A DNA stretch of 64,000 bases. It comes from Cynocephalus volans (lineage: Eukaryota > Chordata > Mammalia > Dermoptera > Cynocephalidae). Below are positions 22,506 to 35,084 of the stretch, one piece after another. The stretch's first letter is position 1. Each line of letters opens with the position of its first letter. The stretch spans positions 17,846,501-17,910,500 of the forward strand of contig NC_084467.1 in NCBI RefSeq assembly GCF_027409185.1, in the 5' to 3' direction. The notes below the pieces were generated by a model, which ran no database searches, had not been told where the DNA came from, and saw nothing but the letters and a program-made list of their open reading frames with translations. The translations under genes were made by a program, and so were the position numbers.

Positions 22506-23219
22506 ATGAGATATACACAGCCCCACCTGCAGCAGGTGCTTGGCAGTATGCACAGTGATGGTGATGGTGGTATAGGGGGTTTGAAGCCTACTTGTGCCAC
22601 TTCCTCTTGCATTCTCCATTGGAATCAGAGGTTGGGGCCAGATCCGGGGGTGCCTCAAATGCCAGACTAAGAGTTTGGACCCTATTCCAGGGGCCCTGGA
22701 TACTCAGTGAAAGTTTAGCCTGGGGATGGATGCAGTGAGCCTCACCTGATAAAGTGCTGTTGCCTCTACCATCTCTGTGGCTCCTTCCTTCAGCCCTCTG
22801 AGAGAGGCAGCATTGTCAAGATCCCTGGATGGATGAACAGGCGTGCCAGAGACAGGAGGCAGTATCAGTAGGGGAGCTGGGGCAGTAATCTCAAGAGATG
22901 AAGACAGGCTGGACTGTGTGTCCACAGTGCTGGGGAAGAGGAGGGGTATGGCCAAGGGATATTCTGCCAGTGAAATAGTGCGATGCGAAGCCAAGTCAGA
23001 AAGGGAGGAGGGGAAGGAATCAGAGGTAACAGGGAATGCCAGCTTGTGGAGAGGTGATGATTCTGGAAAAGAAATGGGGAAGTTGGGTTGGCAGAAAAGG
23101 CTGGTTTCTTGGACAGGATAACAATTTGGGTTTTATATTCTTGAGTGGGAAAGTGTGCAGACTTGGAAGATGGCATTGGTGAGACAGGGCATGGGGGACA
23201 GAGTGAGTGAATGGGAACC

Positions 23220-23640
23220 AGTCACTCAATTGTTTATTCACTCATCAAAGTGTCACCGAACCTGCTCTGTGTCAGACTTGTGCTGACCATCAGATAATGC
23301 AGAGAAGAATCAAACTGTGGTCCTGCTCTCTGGAGCTCACAACCTAGTAGGGGAGATAGACCTGTAAATGAACCAAGGTGGGGATGTGTTAGATTTGTTT
23401 TAATAGGAACTGCTCAGGCTACAGTGGGCACAGAAAATGACTGAAGGCTTCACAGAGGTGACATTGGAGCTGAGTCTTGGGAGAGGAATATGTTGGGTCG
23501 GTGGTCCAGGACTTCTGGAGGATGGATCTGCATGAATAAAGGGCTGGGACATGAATCAGCTTGGCCCATTAGGAAGACCAGTCTAGTATGGCCATAGCTA
23601 AGGGCTCAAGGAGGGATGCAGGAAGAACTGTCATTGAAGG
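23220..23640 (-). repeat. L2 3' part, antisense
   Basis: Begins gtttattcactcatcaaag, then gtcctgctctctggagctc, acctagtaggggagataga and gacattggagctgagtcttg, in reversed L2 order. Confidence 0.6.
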
Positions 23641-23658
23641 GGTATTCAGATGAGAAGG

Positions 23659-25233
23659 TGTATTAGTTACCTATTGCTACATAACAAATTACCCCAAGAC
23701 TTAGCAGTTTAAAACAACATTTATTATCTCATAGTTTCTGAGGATCAGGGACTCAGGTGTGGCTTACATGGGTGCCTCTGGCTCAGAGTTTCACGAAATT
23801 GCCATGAGGCTATCAGCTGGGGGTGCAGTTTCATCTGAAGTCTCAACGGGGGAGGGACGTTGTATTAGTCCATTTTGTGTTGCTATAACAGAAATACCTG
23901 ACACTGGGTAATGTATAAAGAACAGAGGTTTATTTGGCTTACGATTCTGGGACAGCTGCATCTGGCATGAGCCTCAGGCTCCTTCTACTCATGGCAGAAA
24001 GCAGCAGGCAGCCGGCAGGTACAAGTAGATCACATGGCGAGAGGGAGCCAGAGAGAGAGGGGGGAAGTGCCAAGGTCTTTTAAACAACCAGCTCTCGCAG
24101 GAACTAATAGAACGAGAACTCACTCATTAATCCCCCCTCCCCCAGGGAGAGCATTAATCCATTCATGAGGGATCCACCCCATGACCCAATCAGTTTCCAA
24201 CACTGCCACACTGGGGATCAAATTTCCACATGAATTTTGGAGGGGACAACACATCCAAACTTCATCATTCTGCCCCTGGCCCCCCAAAACTCATGTCCCT
24301 CTGACATACAAAATACAATTATTCCATCCCAACAGTCCCAAAAGTCTTAGCTTGTTCCAGCACCCACTTAAAAGTCCAAAGTCTCATCTGAGACCAAAGG
24401 CAAAACTCTTTCCAGCTGTGAACCTGTAAAAATCAAAATCAAATTTTTTTACTACCAAGATAACAGTGGTGGAACAGACATTGGGTACACATTCCCATTC
24501 CAGAAGGGAGAAATAGGCCAAACGAAAGGTGTAACAGGTCCCAAACAAGTCTGAAACCCAGCAGGCCAGACATTAAATCTTAAAGCTTCAAAATATCTTT
24601 GACTCCAAGTCCTGCATCATGGGCACAATGGGGCATCTGGGCCCCCAAAGCCTTGGGCAGCCTCACTCCCACAGCTCTACCAGGCACAGCCCAGTGGGCT
24701 GCGCTGGTGCCTGTGCCTTTTCCAGGCCTGCATTGCATGTTACCCGTGGCCCTGCAGTTCTGGGGTTCTGGCGGCAGCCCCACTGCCTTGGCTTTACTAG
24801 ACATTTCCCTGGTGGAGGCTCTGCGGGGGCTCCAACCCCACTTTTCTGCTCGGCATTGTTCTAGTAGATGGCCTCTGTGGTGGCTCCACCCCTGCAGCAG
24901 GTCTCTGCCTGGACCCCAGGCTTTTCCAGATGTGCTTCCAGGCTCACCCATGTGGTGTTGGCAGGGCTCAGTCCCTTACCACATGAGCTTCTTGCATGTG
25001 CCATGATTTCAGTCCCTCACTGGAGTGAGCGGGCCACAAGAGAACACCCAAGACAGCAGCCACAATCTTTTTACTACCTGATCTCACAAGTGACATCTCA
25101 TCACTTCTGCCACATTCTCTTTATTTATACTAAGTTACCTAATTCAGCCCACACTCCAGGGAAGGGACTCACACAGGGTGTGGATGCCTGGAGGTGGGGT
25201 CGTTGGGGGTATCTTGGAGATTGCCTGTCATAG
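23659..25233 (-). mobile_element. MLT1-like LTR split by a younger MST/THE1-like element
   Basis: The left part (23659-23860) begins tgtattagttacctattg. The right part (24929-25233) contains the matching distal LTR sequence, including tgacatctcatcacttctg and a terminal segment near gattgcctgtcatag. The material between, 23861-24928, is a separate MaLR element. Both parts have the same orientation and join smoothly in MLT1-like order when the insert is ignored. Confidence 0.75.
23861..24928 (-). mobile_element. MST/THE1-like MaLR element: one LTR plus internal fragment
   Basis: The LTR (about 23861-24267) runs from tgtattagtccattttgtg to acatccaaacttcatca on the + strand. The internal MaLR region follows at 24268-24928 (tgcccctggccccccaaaac and onward), with no intact frame. 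Possible 5-bp target duplications gacgt (23856-23860) and gatgt (24929-24933) flank it. The second (5') LTR is missing, so the right side has been deleted or was never copied. MST/THE1 elements belong to the primate/colugo lineage. Confidence 0.75.
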
Positions 25234-25596
25234 GCAGGATCGTAGGGTCAGAGCCTTTCCTTGCAAGTCGTGAGGGTGTGGGGTGGTGCTGGGCAGGGTG
25301 TGTCCAGCCCTGGCCCTCTTCCATTCCCCTCCTCCCCTGGACCTGACAGCCCACCCAAGGCCCAGGCCCTGCCTGGCCAGTCACTGGGTATGAGTGGTGG
25401 CCAGTCAGGGTGTGATCAATGAGCTCAGGGGACCCAGAAGGACACAGCTATTGCTGTGGCCTGTGCTGCAGCCACCCAGATGTAGGGCTGCTCCAGCCCA
25501 AGTCCCCAGGCACTGGTCCCACTGGCCTAGGACGTGTAGGAACAGTGATTAATACTCACATCTGAGTGGTTGGCCAAGTGCTTTCCCATCCTCTAG

Positions 25597-25758
25597 CTTA
25601 GGGATTCTCAGTCTTTACTGTGGATCAGAATCACCAGTGGGTTCAAACACAGATTCCTGGGTCTGGCTCAAGCCTCTCCCCCAGGTCTGGTAATGTGGCT
25701 GTGAGGTGGGGCCAAGAATCAGCATTTTTAAACAAGCAGCCCTGATAACTTTGTAACA
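25597..25758 (+). mobile_element. MER5-like hAT-Charlie nonautonomous DNA transposon
   Basis: The order gattctcagtcttt, gatcagaatcacc, ctcccccaggtctggtaat, gaggtggggccaagaatc, agcatttttaaacaagc follows the MER5A/B layout. Terminal inverted repeats are eroded. Confidence 0.65.
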
Positions 25759-26199
25759 GGACCATGAACTCAGACACAGGATGTGATAACACATCCCTGG
25801 CCAGACCAAGCTAGGACTCAAGGCCAAAAGGATGACCACAAGCCCAGCCCTCCCACACCACCCACGGAATGTCTACCCTGAGAGGTGGGAGAGGACATTA
25901 GCAGAATCTCTGGGAGGGTGTGGTTTGAAAAGATCCATTTAATATTGAAACATAATTTAATGGGGGAAAAATCCATTGCTTTGTTAATATAAATTAGAGA
26001 AAATACAGCTGGATAAAGTCTTCTTGCAGGTGGGGAGTAGATGAGTCCTCAGGGGGAGTGGCCACCACCCTAGGGGTGGCAGTGGTGACTAAAGAGGGTT
26101 GTGAGTTCCAGATGCAGTGAGTGGTTTACAAAACTATGGGATAAACTGATTCAATCTGACCAACATCCTCTGGTGCCCACTGTGTGCAAGGCACAGTGG

Positions 26200-26960
26200 G
26201 AGAGGGAAAGGGCCTGGAGAAGCATGTATTGAGTACCCTGTGTGTGCCATTTAGCCCTCTAACAAATACGTATTGTGCACCTACTATGAACCAGGTACAA
26301 ACCCGGTGCTGAGCAATACAGAAACAAACAAGACAGACACATTCATTGCCCTCCCAGAGTTTTCAGTCTGGGTGGGTGGATGGGGGAAGACGGAGGAAAA
26401 AAGTTAATGAAATCAAATAAATAAACTAGTTGCAGACTGTGATGAGCAAAGAGAGAAAAAATACAGGGAACAATGGAGATTGAATAGACGACCTGCTTCA
26501 GGAAAGTCTTCTTGGAAGAGGGTCGTTCGAGCTGATGGGGTCTGCCCTAGGATGGCTGCAGGAGAGCATTCCAGGCAGAGGGTCCCTGAGAAACCCTGAG
26601 ACTCAGGGTTGGGCCTCAAGTGGCTCCTGGATGAGCACAGGACTCAGACACACTGGGGATAAGGCAGAGTGTGGTCCTTCCAGAAATGAGGTCCATCCAG
26701 GGAAAGCACTTTGTGAACTTGAGAAAGAAGGCATCTTTTTTGACTGGGGTCTTCGGAAGGCTTCAAGGAGGAGGTGGCATTTGAATTAGGCCTTGAAGAG
26801 TGAGTAGGATTTGGATCGATGAGGGGAGGGAGGGAGGGACTTTTAGGTCAAGTGAACTGCTTGAATAAAGGCCTGAGGTTTGATGACAGTACAGGAAATG
26901 TTTGATGAGTGACGAGTGTTCTGCTGGGTTAGGGGCTGGGACATAACATGACTTTCCCCT
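26200..26960 (-). repeat. L2 3' part, antisense
   Basis: Contains gtgcacctactatgaaccag, cattgccctcccagagtttt, caggaaagtcttcttggaag and gaggaggtggcatttgaat. One or two L2 copies may be present; the part after 26640 is less certain. Confidence 0.5.
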
Positions 26961-27664
26961 CTTCAGCTATTCACGAGTTGTTGAGGGCCTAATCTGGGCC
27001 TGCACTGACCATACAGCTGCCAGCTGGGGACTCCTGGGACTTCCTTCAGAAGACCTATGTCCCCTTCCCCTACCCCAGTCCCCAGCCTCCTCAGGATCAC
27101 AGTCACTGGGGCTTCCCACAAACAGGTCTGCTGGGGTAGCAGGGGGTATCCTTGGATTTCCTTCTCTGCAATAGCCTCTCTCACCCAAGGCCCTCAGTCT
27201 GTTTCTTTTACTCTTTCCAGATCTTTGCAGGTTTGATTGTCAGTGTGCTCCTGTCCCAGTGTCTGAAAGCCTGTCTGTCTCTATATCCCGATTTGCCCAC
27301 CTCAGCCCCTACTTCCCACTGCCCAGCAGAAGCCCCAGCCTAGTTGCCTTTGGGGGCTTACCCTCATCTCTTCCAATAGCCAGCCCGCATCTGTAATAGA
27401 TCTGGAGGCAGTTCCACAGTGAGTGTGATTGCTGTGATACCATCGGGGCGTAATGGGATTTTTAATATTTAGCTTGGATGGGGAGAGGGGCTCTGAGCCA
27501 GCTTGGGGTGGTTGCACGCACATGTTGATTCGCTGGCTGTAGCTCAGACTTCCCAGTTCCCAGCTGCCGGGCTTCTCCTCCCAGCCTCTCCCTCTCCCAC
27601 CCTGCCCTGCTTTGAAGCCCCCAGCCCTGCTCTCTCCCCCAGCTATGACCTCTCCTTGACCTTG

Positions 27665-27830
27665 GCTTTAGAGACCCAATTTCAAACTCCTGCTCTGCCT
27701 CTCACTGGCTGTGTGACCTTGGGCAAGCAACCAACCCTCTCCCAACCTTTGTTTTCTCATCTGCAAAACAGGATAAACAGAAGGGCTGTTGTTAAGAGTA
27801 AATGAGAAAATACCCAGCAAACTCTTAGAA
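27665..27830 (+). repeat. MIR, sense
   Basis: Reads ctcactggctgtgtgacctt, gttttctcatctgcaaaac. Confidence 0.8.
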
Positions 27831-27874
27831 AAATAAGAAAAGGACTTTTACGAACATGGTCTTTGCCCGTGTAA

Positions 27875-27891
27875 TTTTTTTTTTTTTTTTT
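27875..27891. repeat. T homopolymer, 17 bp
   Basis: Uninterrupted T run between a sense MIR and an L1M-type fragment; possibly the A-tail of a minus-strand insertion. Confidence 0.9.
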
Positions 27892-28500
27892 CCCTGATGA
27901 GCTTTCTATTCTGAGGAAAAAATAACTTCTCTTTATCACGAAAGCAATGCAGGTTATTTGCAGAATCTTTAGAAATTACTGATAAGCAAAAAGGAGAAAA
28001 TTTAAATCACCCATAATCCCTTCACCCAGAGATAACCACTGTGAGCAAACTGGCTTGGATTCTTCCAGGTGTATTTATGTTTATTTACACATATCGATTT
28101 TTTTTAAAGAAAAAATGGACTCCTACTAAAAATACATGAGGATTTTTGACTTAATATTTTGTGGACATCTTTCCATGTCATGTTAGATCTACAACATTAT
28201 TTTGGAAGGCTCTTAGAATCTCATAGTATAAATGTACTGTAATTTATTTACTGATGCTCTATTGATCAACGTGTAGATTGCAGCATTTACTATCTCAAAT
28301 AAACGCTGGGGTGAACTTCATTGTTCCTCTGTTTTTTTTGCACTGCTGCTGCTATTTGCGTAGTATACGTTTCTAGGCGTGGAATTGTGGGGTCAAAGGG
28401 CACATACTTTATTTTAGAGCTTTTTATAGGTGTTGCCAAATTACCCTCCTGGCAGCAGCTCTGAGAGTGCCGGTTTCCCCACATGCTCACCAGCATGGGA
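27880..28500. mobile_element. Old L1M-type 3' fragment
   Basis: The AT-rich stretch contains recognisable blocks found in ancient L1 3' ends: ccataatcccttcaccca then gagataaccact, catctttccatgtcatg, tgtactgtaatttatttac, gtggaattgtggggtcaaag and gttgccaaattaccctcct. It follows a 17-bp T run (27875-27891). Orientation and subfamily are not certain. Confidence 0.5.
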
Positions 28501-29054
28501 CATTATGCCTGTGGCTTTATTTTGTCTTTCACTCCCAGAATCCTGTGCTTCCCCAGCTAAGGGGAGGGAGGGGGCCAGGGGTCAGGGATCGTCTCTGGGA
28601 CCTCAGAGTTGGATCCTGGGCTATGCTGGGGGTGGCCTCTTTCCCACCCTGCTTTCAGCTTCAGCTCTTCCCATAAAGGCTGGACCAGTGGCCCAGATGT
28701 GTCTGGGGGAGTCTGCGGGGGTGGGGTGCAGTCAATCTAGGGGCCAGGAGAAGGGAGGCCACCAGCTGGCAGAGCCTGTGCTGGCTGGGGAAAGGGCGTG
28801 AGGGTTGGAATGCTGGGTGGGAGGGGAGGCCCAGACCCCTACACAGAAGGTTCTGCTGCTTCTCTTCAAGGGCAGGGTGGGGACACCAGCTGGGGGAGGG
28901 GGAACAGACAACTCTTCCAGACCCCCAGGTTCAAGCCAGAGCTGAGACCACACAGGCCAACCTATTGGGAAGGGAATTAGATGGGGAACCCTGGCCAATG
29001 CACTCAAGCTATTCAGGTCTTTGCTCTTAAATACTGGAACAGTTCCACACCCTC

Positions 29055-29480
29055 CCCCACTTCCTGTCCATCCATCCATCCAACCATCCATCAGACATGC
29101 ACTGAACACCAGCTTCTGATATTTCTGGTGCTTGTAAAGGTCAATGATGTCTTTGTAAAGGACCAGGAAGCTAACTCAGATTGAGTGCCTTTTGTGTGTC
29201 AGGCATTGGGGTGCCTGCCCTCAAGGACCACCCGTCTAGAGATATTATCAGGTATGTCTGTGGACAATGAAGGTGCAGGGGGATGTGTGTCATGCTGAGG
29301 AACGCAGTGTGGGCAGGAGTGGCCTGTGGAAGCAGACAGAGACAGCCAACCTATCCAGGGGAGTGTCAGCCGGGAGGTGGTGTTCAGGGGAAGGCTTCCT
29401 GGAAGAGAGGCCGCTCACGTGGAAGCTGAGTGATGAGCAGGAGAGATGCAAAGGCCCAGAGGCCACCAGAGGGGGTGTTC
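29055..29480 (-). repeat. L2 3' part, antisense
   Basis: Starts with a short CATC-rich stretch (atccatccatccaaccatcc) joined to agacatgcactgaacacc. Later it shows ggggaaggcttcctggaaga and ctcacgtggaagctgag. Confidence 0.5.
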
Positions 29481-29639
29481 CTGGGGAGGGTGGGGGTCAC
29501 TTCAGCCCTCTCTCCTCTCTGAGTCAACTAAATGGAAGGATCTGGATATCAGAGTGTGAGATGATTCTTTCTCTCTGGTCTTCATATTCCCAGCAGTGTT
29601 GGGGGGAAATATTGGATAATCTTGGCTCTTGGTCCTCAT

Positions 29640-29880
29640 AACTGATCATTCATTTTCCACTCTGCACCAGTTCCCAGGCCACATGTGGGGGCTGGCAAGA
29701 TGATTAAGGACCTTCTTGCCTTCATGGAGCTTCTAGTCTGGGGTATGAGAGACAGCTCCATTCATATCTATAGCCTTAGGGCACTTAGGAGGGAGTGAGG
29801 AGAGAGCTAGGGAGGCTTCCTGGAGGAGGACCCATTTTCCCAGGGCTTTGGAGGATGGGAAGAACCAAGGGCAGGAAAGG
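29640..29880 (-). repeat. L2 3' fragment, antisense
   Basis: Contains ccttcatggagcttctagtc then gagacagctccattcatatc and aggcttcctggaggagga. Confidence 0.45.
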
Positions 29881-30149
29881 AAATTCATCCAGGGGGGAAA
29901 AAAAAGGTTGGAAAAGATACTGATTTAGGAAAGAAAAACAAAAAACAAAAAAAAAAAAACCCAGGCCTCTCACTGATCTCCAGACAAGGTGCAGCTGTCC
30001 AGGGAGGAGCAGAGGAGAGGCAGGTGTTCTTGGCCAAGGGAAAAGGGTGGGAGGGGCTGTCAGGCCTTCAGTTCCACTGTTGCCAGAGGCTGAGGGAGGC
30101 AGAGTCTGAAAGGAGGCCTGGGAGGCCTGGAGAGGACCCAGGATGGGGT

Positions 30150-30335
30150 GAAAGGTTTCAGCTGTGTGCCCAGCACAGTGCTATATACTATGCTTCCATT
30201 ATCTTATTGAATCTTCTCTTGATATTATCAGCTCCATTTTACAAATGATGAGATTGAGCCAGAGAGGGTCAGCAAGCTGCTCAAGGCCACACAGCCACTC
30301 AGTAGCAGAGCCAGAATTTGAGCCTGGCTTTCTCC
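30150..30335 (-). repeat. MIR, antisense
   Basis: Reads ctccattttacaaatgatga, gctcaaggccacacagccac, gccagaatttgagcctggc. Confidence 0.8.
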
Positions 30336-30884
30336 AACTTGCTGGGACAATTTACTAACCTGGAGGGGGCTGACACCAGAGTGGACTCTTCTTTCATAAC
30401 TGAAGCCCACGTCTTATTCACCTGGCCTTTGGGCCCTGATCCCACAGATCTATGGAGAGTGACCAGCAGCAATGGGAAGAGTCTCAGTTTCCTCACCTGA
30501 GAAATGGTGACATGAAATCCTGCCCTGCCCATCTCCTGGGTTACTGAGGAGCCCTTGAAATGGTGGGAGTAAAAAGAGGTTGACAGATAACCAGCCAAGG
30601 GGCTCATATTCAGGACATGGGACTTCAAGGGAAGAATGGGGCTCGCCCTATGGGGGAAACCAGAAGGGCTTTGCAGGGGAGGAGGGAGCCCCATGGCTGG
30701 TCCTTGAAAGGTGAGTTGCTTTCCTATCAAGAGATGTGCAGCAGGACGGAGCGTGGTAAAGGCTTGGGCGTGAGGAAGCCCCCATGGGCCTTCTCTCTTC
30801 ATAACAAAGGGGCACAAGGCCTCAGGGAAGGAGGCCCCCCACCCAGGCTAACCCCTGGCCAGAGAGAAAAGTCCCTCATCTGTC

Positions 30885-31235
30885 CCACACAGTACATTTA
30901 CTAAATGCCCACCTCACGCTGGCCCTTCCTGCACAGTTACCTTCTTGAATGCTGCCATCAGATTAGGAAACTGAGACTCGGCCAATGTCACACCCCACTG
31001 AGGTGGCAGAGGCAGGTCTGTGCTCTCGTGCTTCCCACTTGTGATTTCTTCTGCATGAGTAGTATGCCACTGACCCCCTTCACCCTGCGGGGTTAGGTAA
31101 GGTCATTCCTATTTCCTCCAAAAGAAGAAACTGAGGCTCAGAGAGTTAAGCAGCTTGTCCAAGGTGACACAGCTAGGAAGGGATGGGACTTGAACCCAGG
31201 CCATCTGACCCTGGAGCCCCTGTGCTGTCCTCTCT
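30885..31235 (-). repeat. Two antisense MIRs
   Basis: 30885-31030 is weak (attaggaaactgagactcgg). 31090-31235 is clear (agaaactgaggctcagagag, ccaaggtgacacagctagga, cttgaacccaggccatctga). Confidence 0.75.
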
Positions 31236-31654
31236 CAGCCCCCAACTGGCTCCTCTGTACCCTGAAAACACCAGGTTGACGAGTTTGGTTGCAGGCTGCC
31301 TCCAGAACACTCCAGCAGGACCATAAACAGCTGGGAAGTTCCCTCCCTCCAGTCACCGCCTTTTCATCTGGCTAGGCTTTGGGATCTGGCGAGAGAGGCC
31401 CATTTATTGAGGAAGTTTATGCATTTAACAGTTTAAGCCTTTCTAAGCCTGTGGTACAACAGGATTTGGGAGCAGTTAACAATTCCGTGTGGTTAAGAGA
31501 TTTTCATTGCTCTGCGGCAGCTGGCTCAGGCCCCACTGGTCTGCTCTGGCCTCCATCTCACCCTATTGGGGCACCCCCTCCCTAGGAAACTTTGTCCTCA
31601 GCCCCATCCCTGCTGCTTCTCCCTGTGCCCCCCACCCCAAGCTTCCGTGTTCTT

Positions 31655-31975
31655 TGACCTCACATGAGGAATTGAGGCCCAGAGAGGGACAGGGAGTTGC
31701 TCAGGGCCCCGCAGCAGGTAAGTGATTTGAACTGAGACATGCCAGAGTCCCTTCTTCCATTCCAGACTCCCTGCCTTGGGGAGGAGGACACATTACATTG
31801 TTAATTCCTCATCGTCAGAATTTACAAAGCCCCCCAAAACCCAGCATCTGTTACATCCCTACCATGGCTTTGAGGCAGGGAAGGGAGTGACTGGCCCAGG
31901 TTTGGTCACCTTGGCAGATCTGGAGCTGGAATCAGAAGTTGGACCTCCTAAAGTCCTAATGAGAATTCTTTACAC
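31655..31975 (-). repeat. Antisense MIR fragments
   Basis: 31655-31740 reads atgaggaattgaggcccaga. 31795-31975 is weaker (ccctaccatggctttgaggc, ttggtcaccttggcagatct). Confidence 0.5.
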
Positions 31976-32049
31976 TACACCAAACCATTTCAGTTTTGTT
32001 TTGGGGTTTTTTTTTTCCCCCATAGCTTGGGGGAGGGGGGTAAATGCCA

Positions 32050-32450
32050 TTTGTAATTATAATGTCTTACATATGTACAGTATTTATTTACTTTCACCCT
32101 GCTTTGTTCCAGCAAAGATTGGAGGCTGCTTTTGTGGAGCATTTGGTCTCACCCCATGAGATACTTTGATCTGAATGATACCCACATGAGAGAATCATGG
32201 CAGAGGTTATTATCACCATTTTAGAGACAAGGAAGCCAAGAGGGGACATGACTTTTCCCAGGGTCACATACACTTTGGGGGGCAGAGCCTTGACTACAAC
32301 CCAGTGCTGCAGCCTCCTGGGCCTGGGCTCTTCCTGCTCACCAATGTCACGGTTATGAAAACTGAGGCCCAAAGCAGTTAGATGAAATGACTTGTCTAGG
32401 GACCCAGCACTCAAAGTCAAGGTCCTTCTCCCCCAACTCTCTATACCCTC
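32050..32450 (-). repeat. Two antisense MIRs
   Basis: The first has gaggttattatcaccatttt and catgacttttcccagggtca. The second, from 32340, has gaaaactgaggcccaaagca. Confidence 0.65.
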
Positions 32451-32494
32451 CCCGGACTCTAATTGTAAATAACGAATAAGGGTCCAGGGAGGAC

Positions 32495-32930
32495 GCAGAT
32501 GTATATTGATTGAGCATTCACTATGCACAAGGACTTATGCCCTAGGCTCGGTGTAGAATCCTTACGGTCTCCAGAGGTTGGGTACTATTACAGAAGAGAA
32601 AGTGGAGACTCAGAGAGGTTAAATAACCAGCCCAACGTCACACAGATGATGGATGGTTGTGAAGCCAGAAAGGAAACTCAAAACCCATACTTGTCCCATT
32701 GGAATATCGGTAATGTTTCACCCTTAGTACCTTTTTTCCACAATCGTTATCTCATTTGATTCCCAGCACCCTTAGGAAGTAAAAGGGGTCTTATCCCCAT
32801 TCTTCAGATGAGGAAATTAAGGCTCAGCAAGATAAAGTGACCTGCCCACAGCTCACTGCTAGGAAGGTCAGAGCTGGGACTAGAACAGGATTGCTGGGTT
32901 AGTTTGATTGTGAAGCGTAGGCTCTGACCC
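32495..32930 (-). repeat. Two antisense MIRs
   Basis: 32495-32700 has gtatattgattgagcattca and gagactcagagaggttaaat. 32745-32930 has ccccattcttcagatgagga and agaaggtcagagctgg-like text. Confidence 0.8.
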
Positions 32931-32974
32931 TCATGACCTCCATTGCTGCTGATTCCTGAGACCTATCTTCAACC

Positions 32975-33930
32975 TGTCCATGTCAGGCATCTGCCCCCAT
33001 CATTCCACTAAAACAGCTCATCATCAAGGCTACCAGTGATGTCCCTGTTGCCAGTCCAGTGGGCAGTTCCCAGACCTCCACTTCCTTGACCTGCCAGCAG
33101 CATTTGACAAAGTGACCACTCCCTCTTCTGGGACCGCCCTGTTTCCTGGGATCCCTGCTACCTCTCTGGGTGTCTCATGGCCAGACCCTGCTCATCTGTC
33201 CACCCCTCCACTTTGGAGGGCCCAGCACTGAGTCCTGAGCCTCCTCTTCTTCTCTCCCTGGGTGATTCCATCCAGTCCCATGACTTCAAATGCCTTCTCT
33301 GGCTTATCTCCAGCCAGGACCTCCATTCTGAAGTCCAGACTCACCTGTCCAACAGCCCACTGGATGCCTGCCCTGTGCTTCCACCCTGCCCACTATGGTC
33401 TGTTCACCCGCGGCCAGAGGGGCCCCTAGACAACCTGGTCTGCTCAGAATCCCCTGAGGCTCCCCCTCTTATACAGCGAAGGTCCTAAGCCCACAAGGCC
33501 CACGATATGTCCCCCCTCGCCTCTCTGATCTGTCTCCTTACATTTCCTCCTTGCCTCCCACACTCCGGGCATACTGGCCTCCTTGGCTATCTCTTCTCCT
33601 GGCATGTTTTTCCCTCAGACGTCCACACTGGTTGCTCCCTCACCTTCCTTAGGTCTCTGCCTAAATGTCACCTTCTCACCGAGGTCCCCCATCACCCAAT
33701 TTTTATGCAGACATGCATCCGTCCCCCCGCCTTGTTTATTTCTCCCTATCATCTGATCACCATCTGACATACTGTATATTGACTAGTTGGTTCCTGTGCC
33801 TGAAGACGGCCTGTGTTCCCCAGCTGGAATGTAGGCTCCCTGAGGACAGACATTTCTGGCTCTTGTTCACTGCTATATTTCCACTTTCTAGGATGATACT
33901 TAGCCCGTAGAAGGTGCTCAATAAATACTG
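32975..33930 (+). mobile_element. L2 LINE 3' part (end of ORF2 plus 3' tail)
   Basis: This is the longest L2 copy in the window. Recognisable blocks are cagcagcatttgacaaag then tgaccactccctcttctg, gagcctcctcttcttctctc, gtgattccatccagtcccat, atgtcaccttctcaccgagg and catctgacatactgtatatt. The 3' end is ggtgctcaataaatactg. The reading frame is destroyed. Confidence 0.8.
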
Positions 33931-34414
33931 TCGCAGAGTCCCACCCACCCCAGTCTCAGACATTGGACTCTCCCAACCCTGGTGTGAGTGATGCTACTGA
34001 AAGGCCCTTGGAAAGGCTGGGGGTTTTCTTGCCACCTCTGGAAGGCTCCTGAGGGATCGACATGGCCAGGATGCCCAGCAGGTCTGCCTGTGGTGGGGAC
34101 GGATATTTCTAGGCATGGATAGAGTCCTTATTCTGGATACTGAGGGTTTCTCGTGCAATCTCAAATCCTTCTTGGAGCTGGAGGCCTCAACAAGCATCTT
34201 TCAGTCTTACTCATTTTCTTACATTAACAAATGTGATTTCAGCCCCTGCTCTCTTCCCGGCCCTGGCCAGACAGTGTTCAGAATCCCTATGATGTGGTGC
34301 CAGACTGGAGCCTGCTGTGGACCCATTTCTCTCATCAGGAGCTGGTGAGAGCCCCCTCTATGGCCTGGGTCTGTGCTGACACACAGCTGGAAGAGAGAGG
34401 GGGAGCAGCCTGGC

Positions 34415-34565
34415 ATGCATCGATATCCTTGCCCTGCCACTTGCCACTCATGAGACTGACTTGGGTCCTCTTCCTGAGCCTCAGTTTCCCTGTTGGTAAA
34501 TGGGACCTATACTCCTAGTTTCCCGAGGTTTGAGGGAGGCTCAAAGGAGTTAAGGGAACTCAGAT
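34415..34565 (+). repeat. MIR, sense
   Basis: Reads gagcctcagtttccctgttg, then gtaaatgggacctatactcc. Confidence 0.65.
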
Positions 34566-35084
34566 GACAGGAGAAGGATGGGGAGCAGAGGGGTTGTCCT
34601 GCTCTGAGAAGGAATGTTTCTCAGGGTGGACACCAGCTCAGTGTCCTGGCAGAGTTCCTAGACAACAGGGCAATGTGGACATGTCTAAGTACGGGGGGCA
34701 GTGGGGGTGGGGTAGGGGTGGAGACCACATGGGGAGGAATGACCCTTAGTTACAAGCAAGCCTGGGCACACAACAGATGTCTAATATGTGCTTGTGGGAT
34801 GGCATTGCTGTAACCAGCCAGGGTGCTTTCATTGAGCAGTACAGGAACAGCTCACAGTCAGGGTACTTACATCCAAATTTGGGTTCTGCCTCTTTGCCCT
34901 GGAACCCTGGGAGAGCACTCCCTCCCACCCACCACCTACCTCTGGAGCTCAGTGTCATACTAACAGTGTCTTCTGTTCTACCTGTCCTCATGATACCCCA
35001 TAAGAGGCCAACAGGACAGCGTGACCATCTGTGACACAAGGCTAATGACTCCACATTGTCTGCCATGTTCCACATACCTGCACA

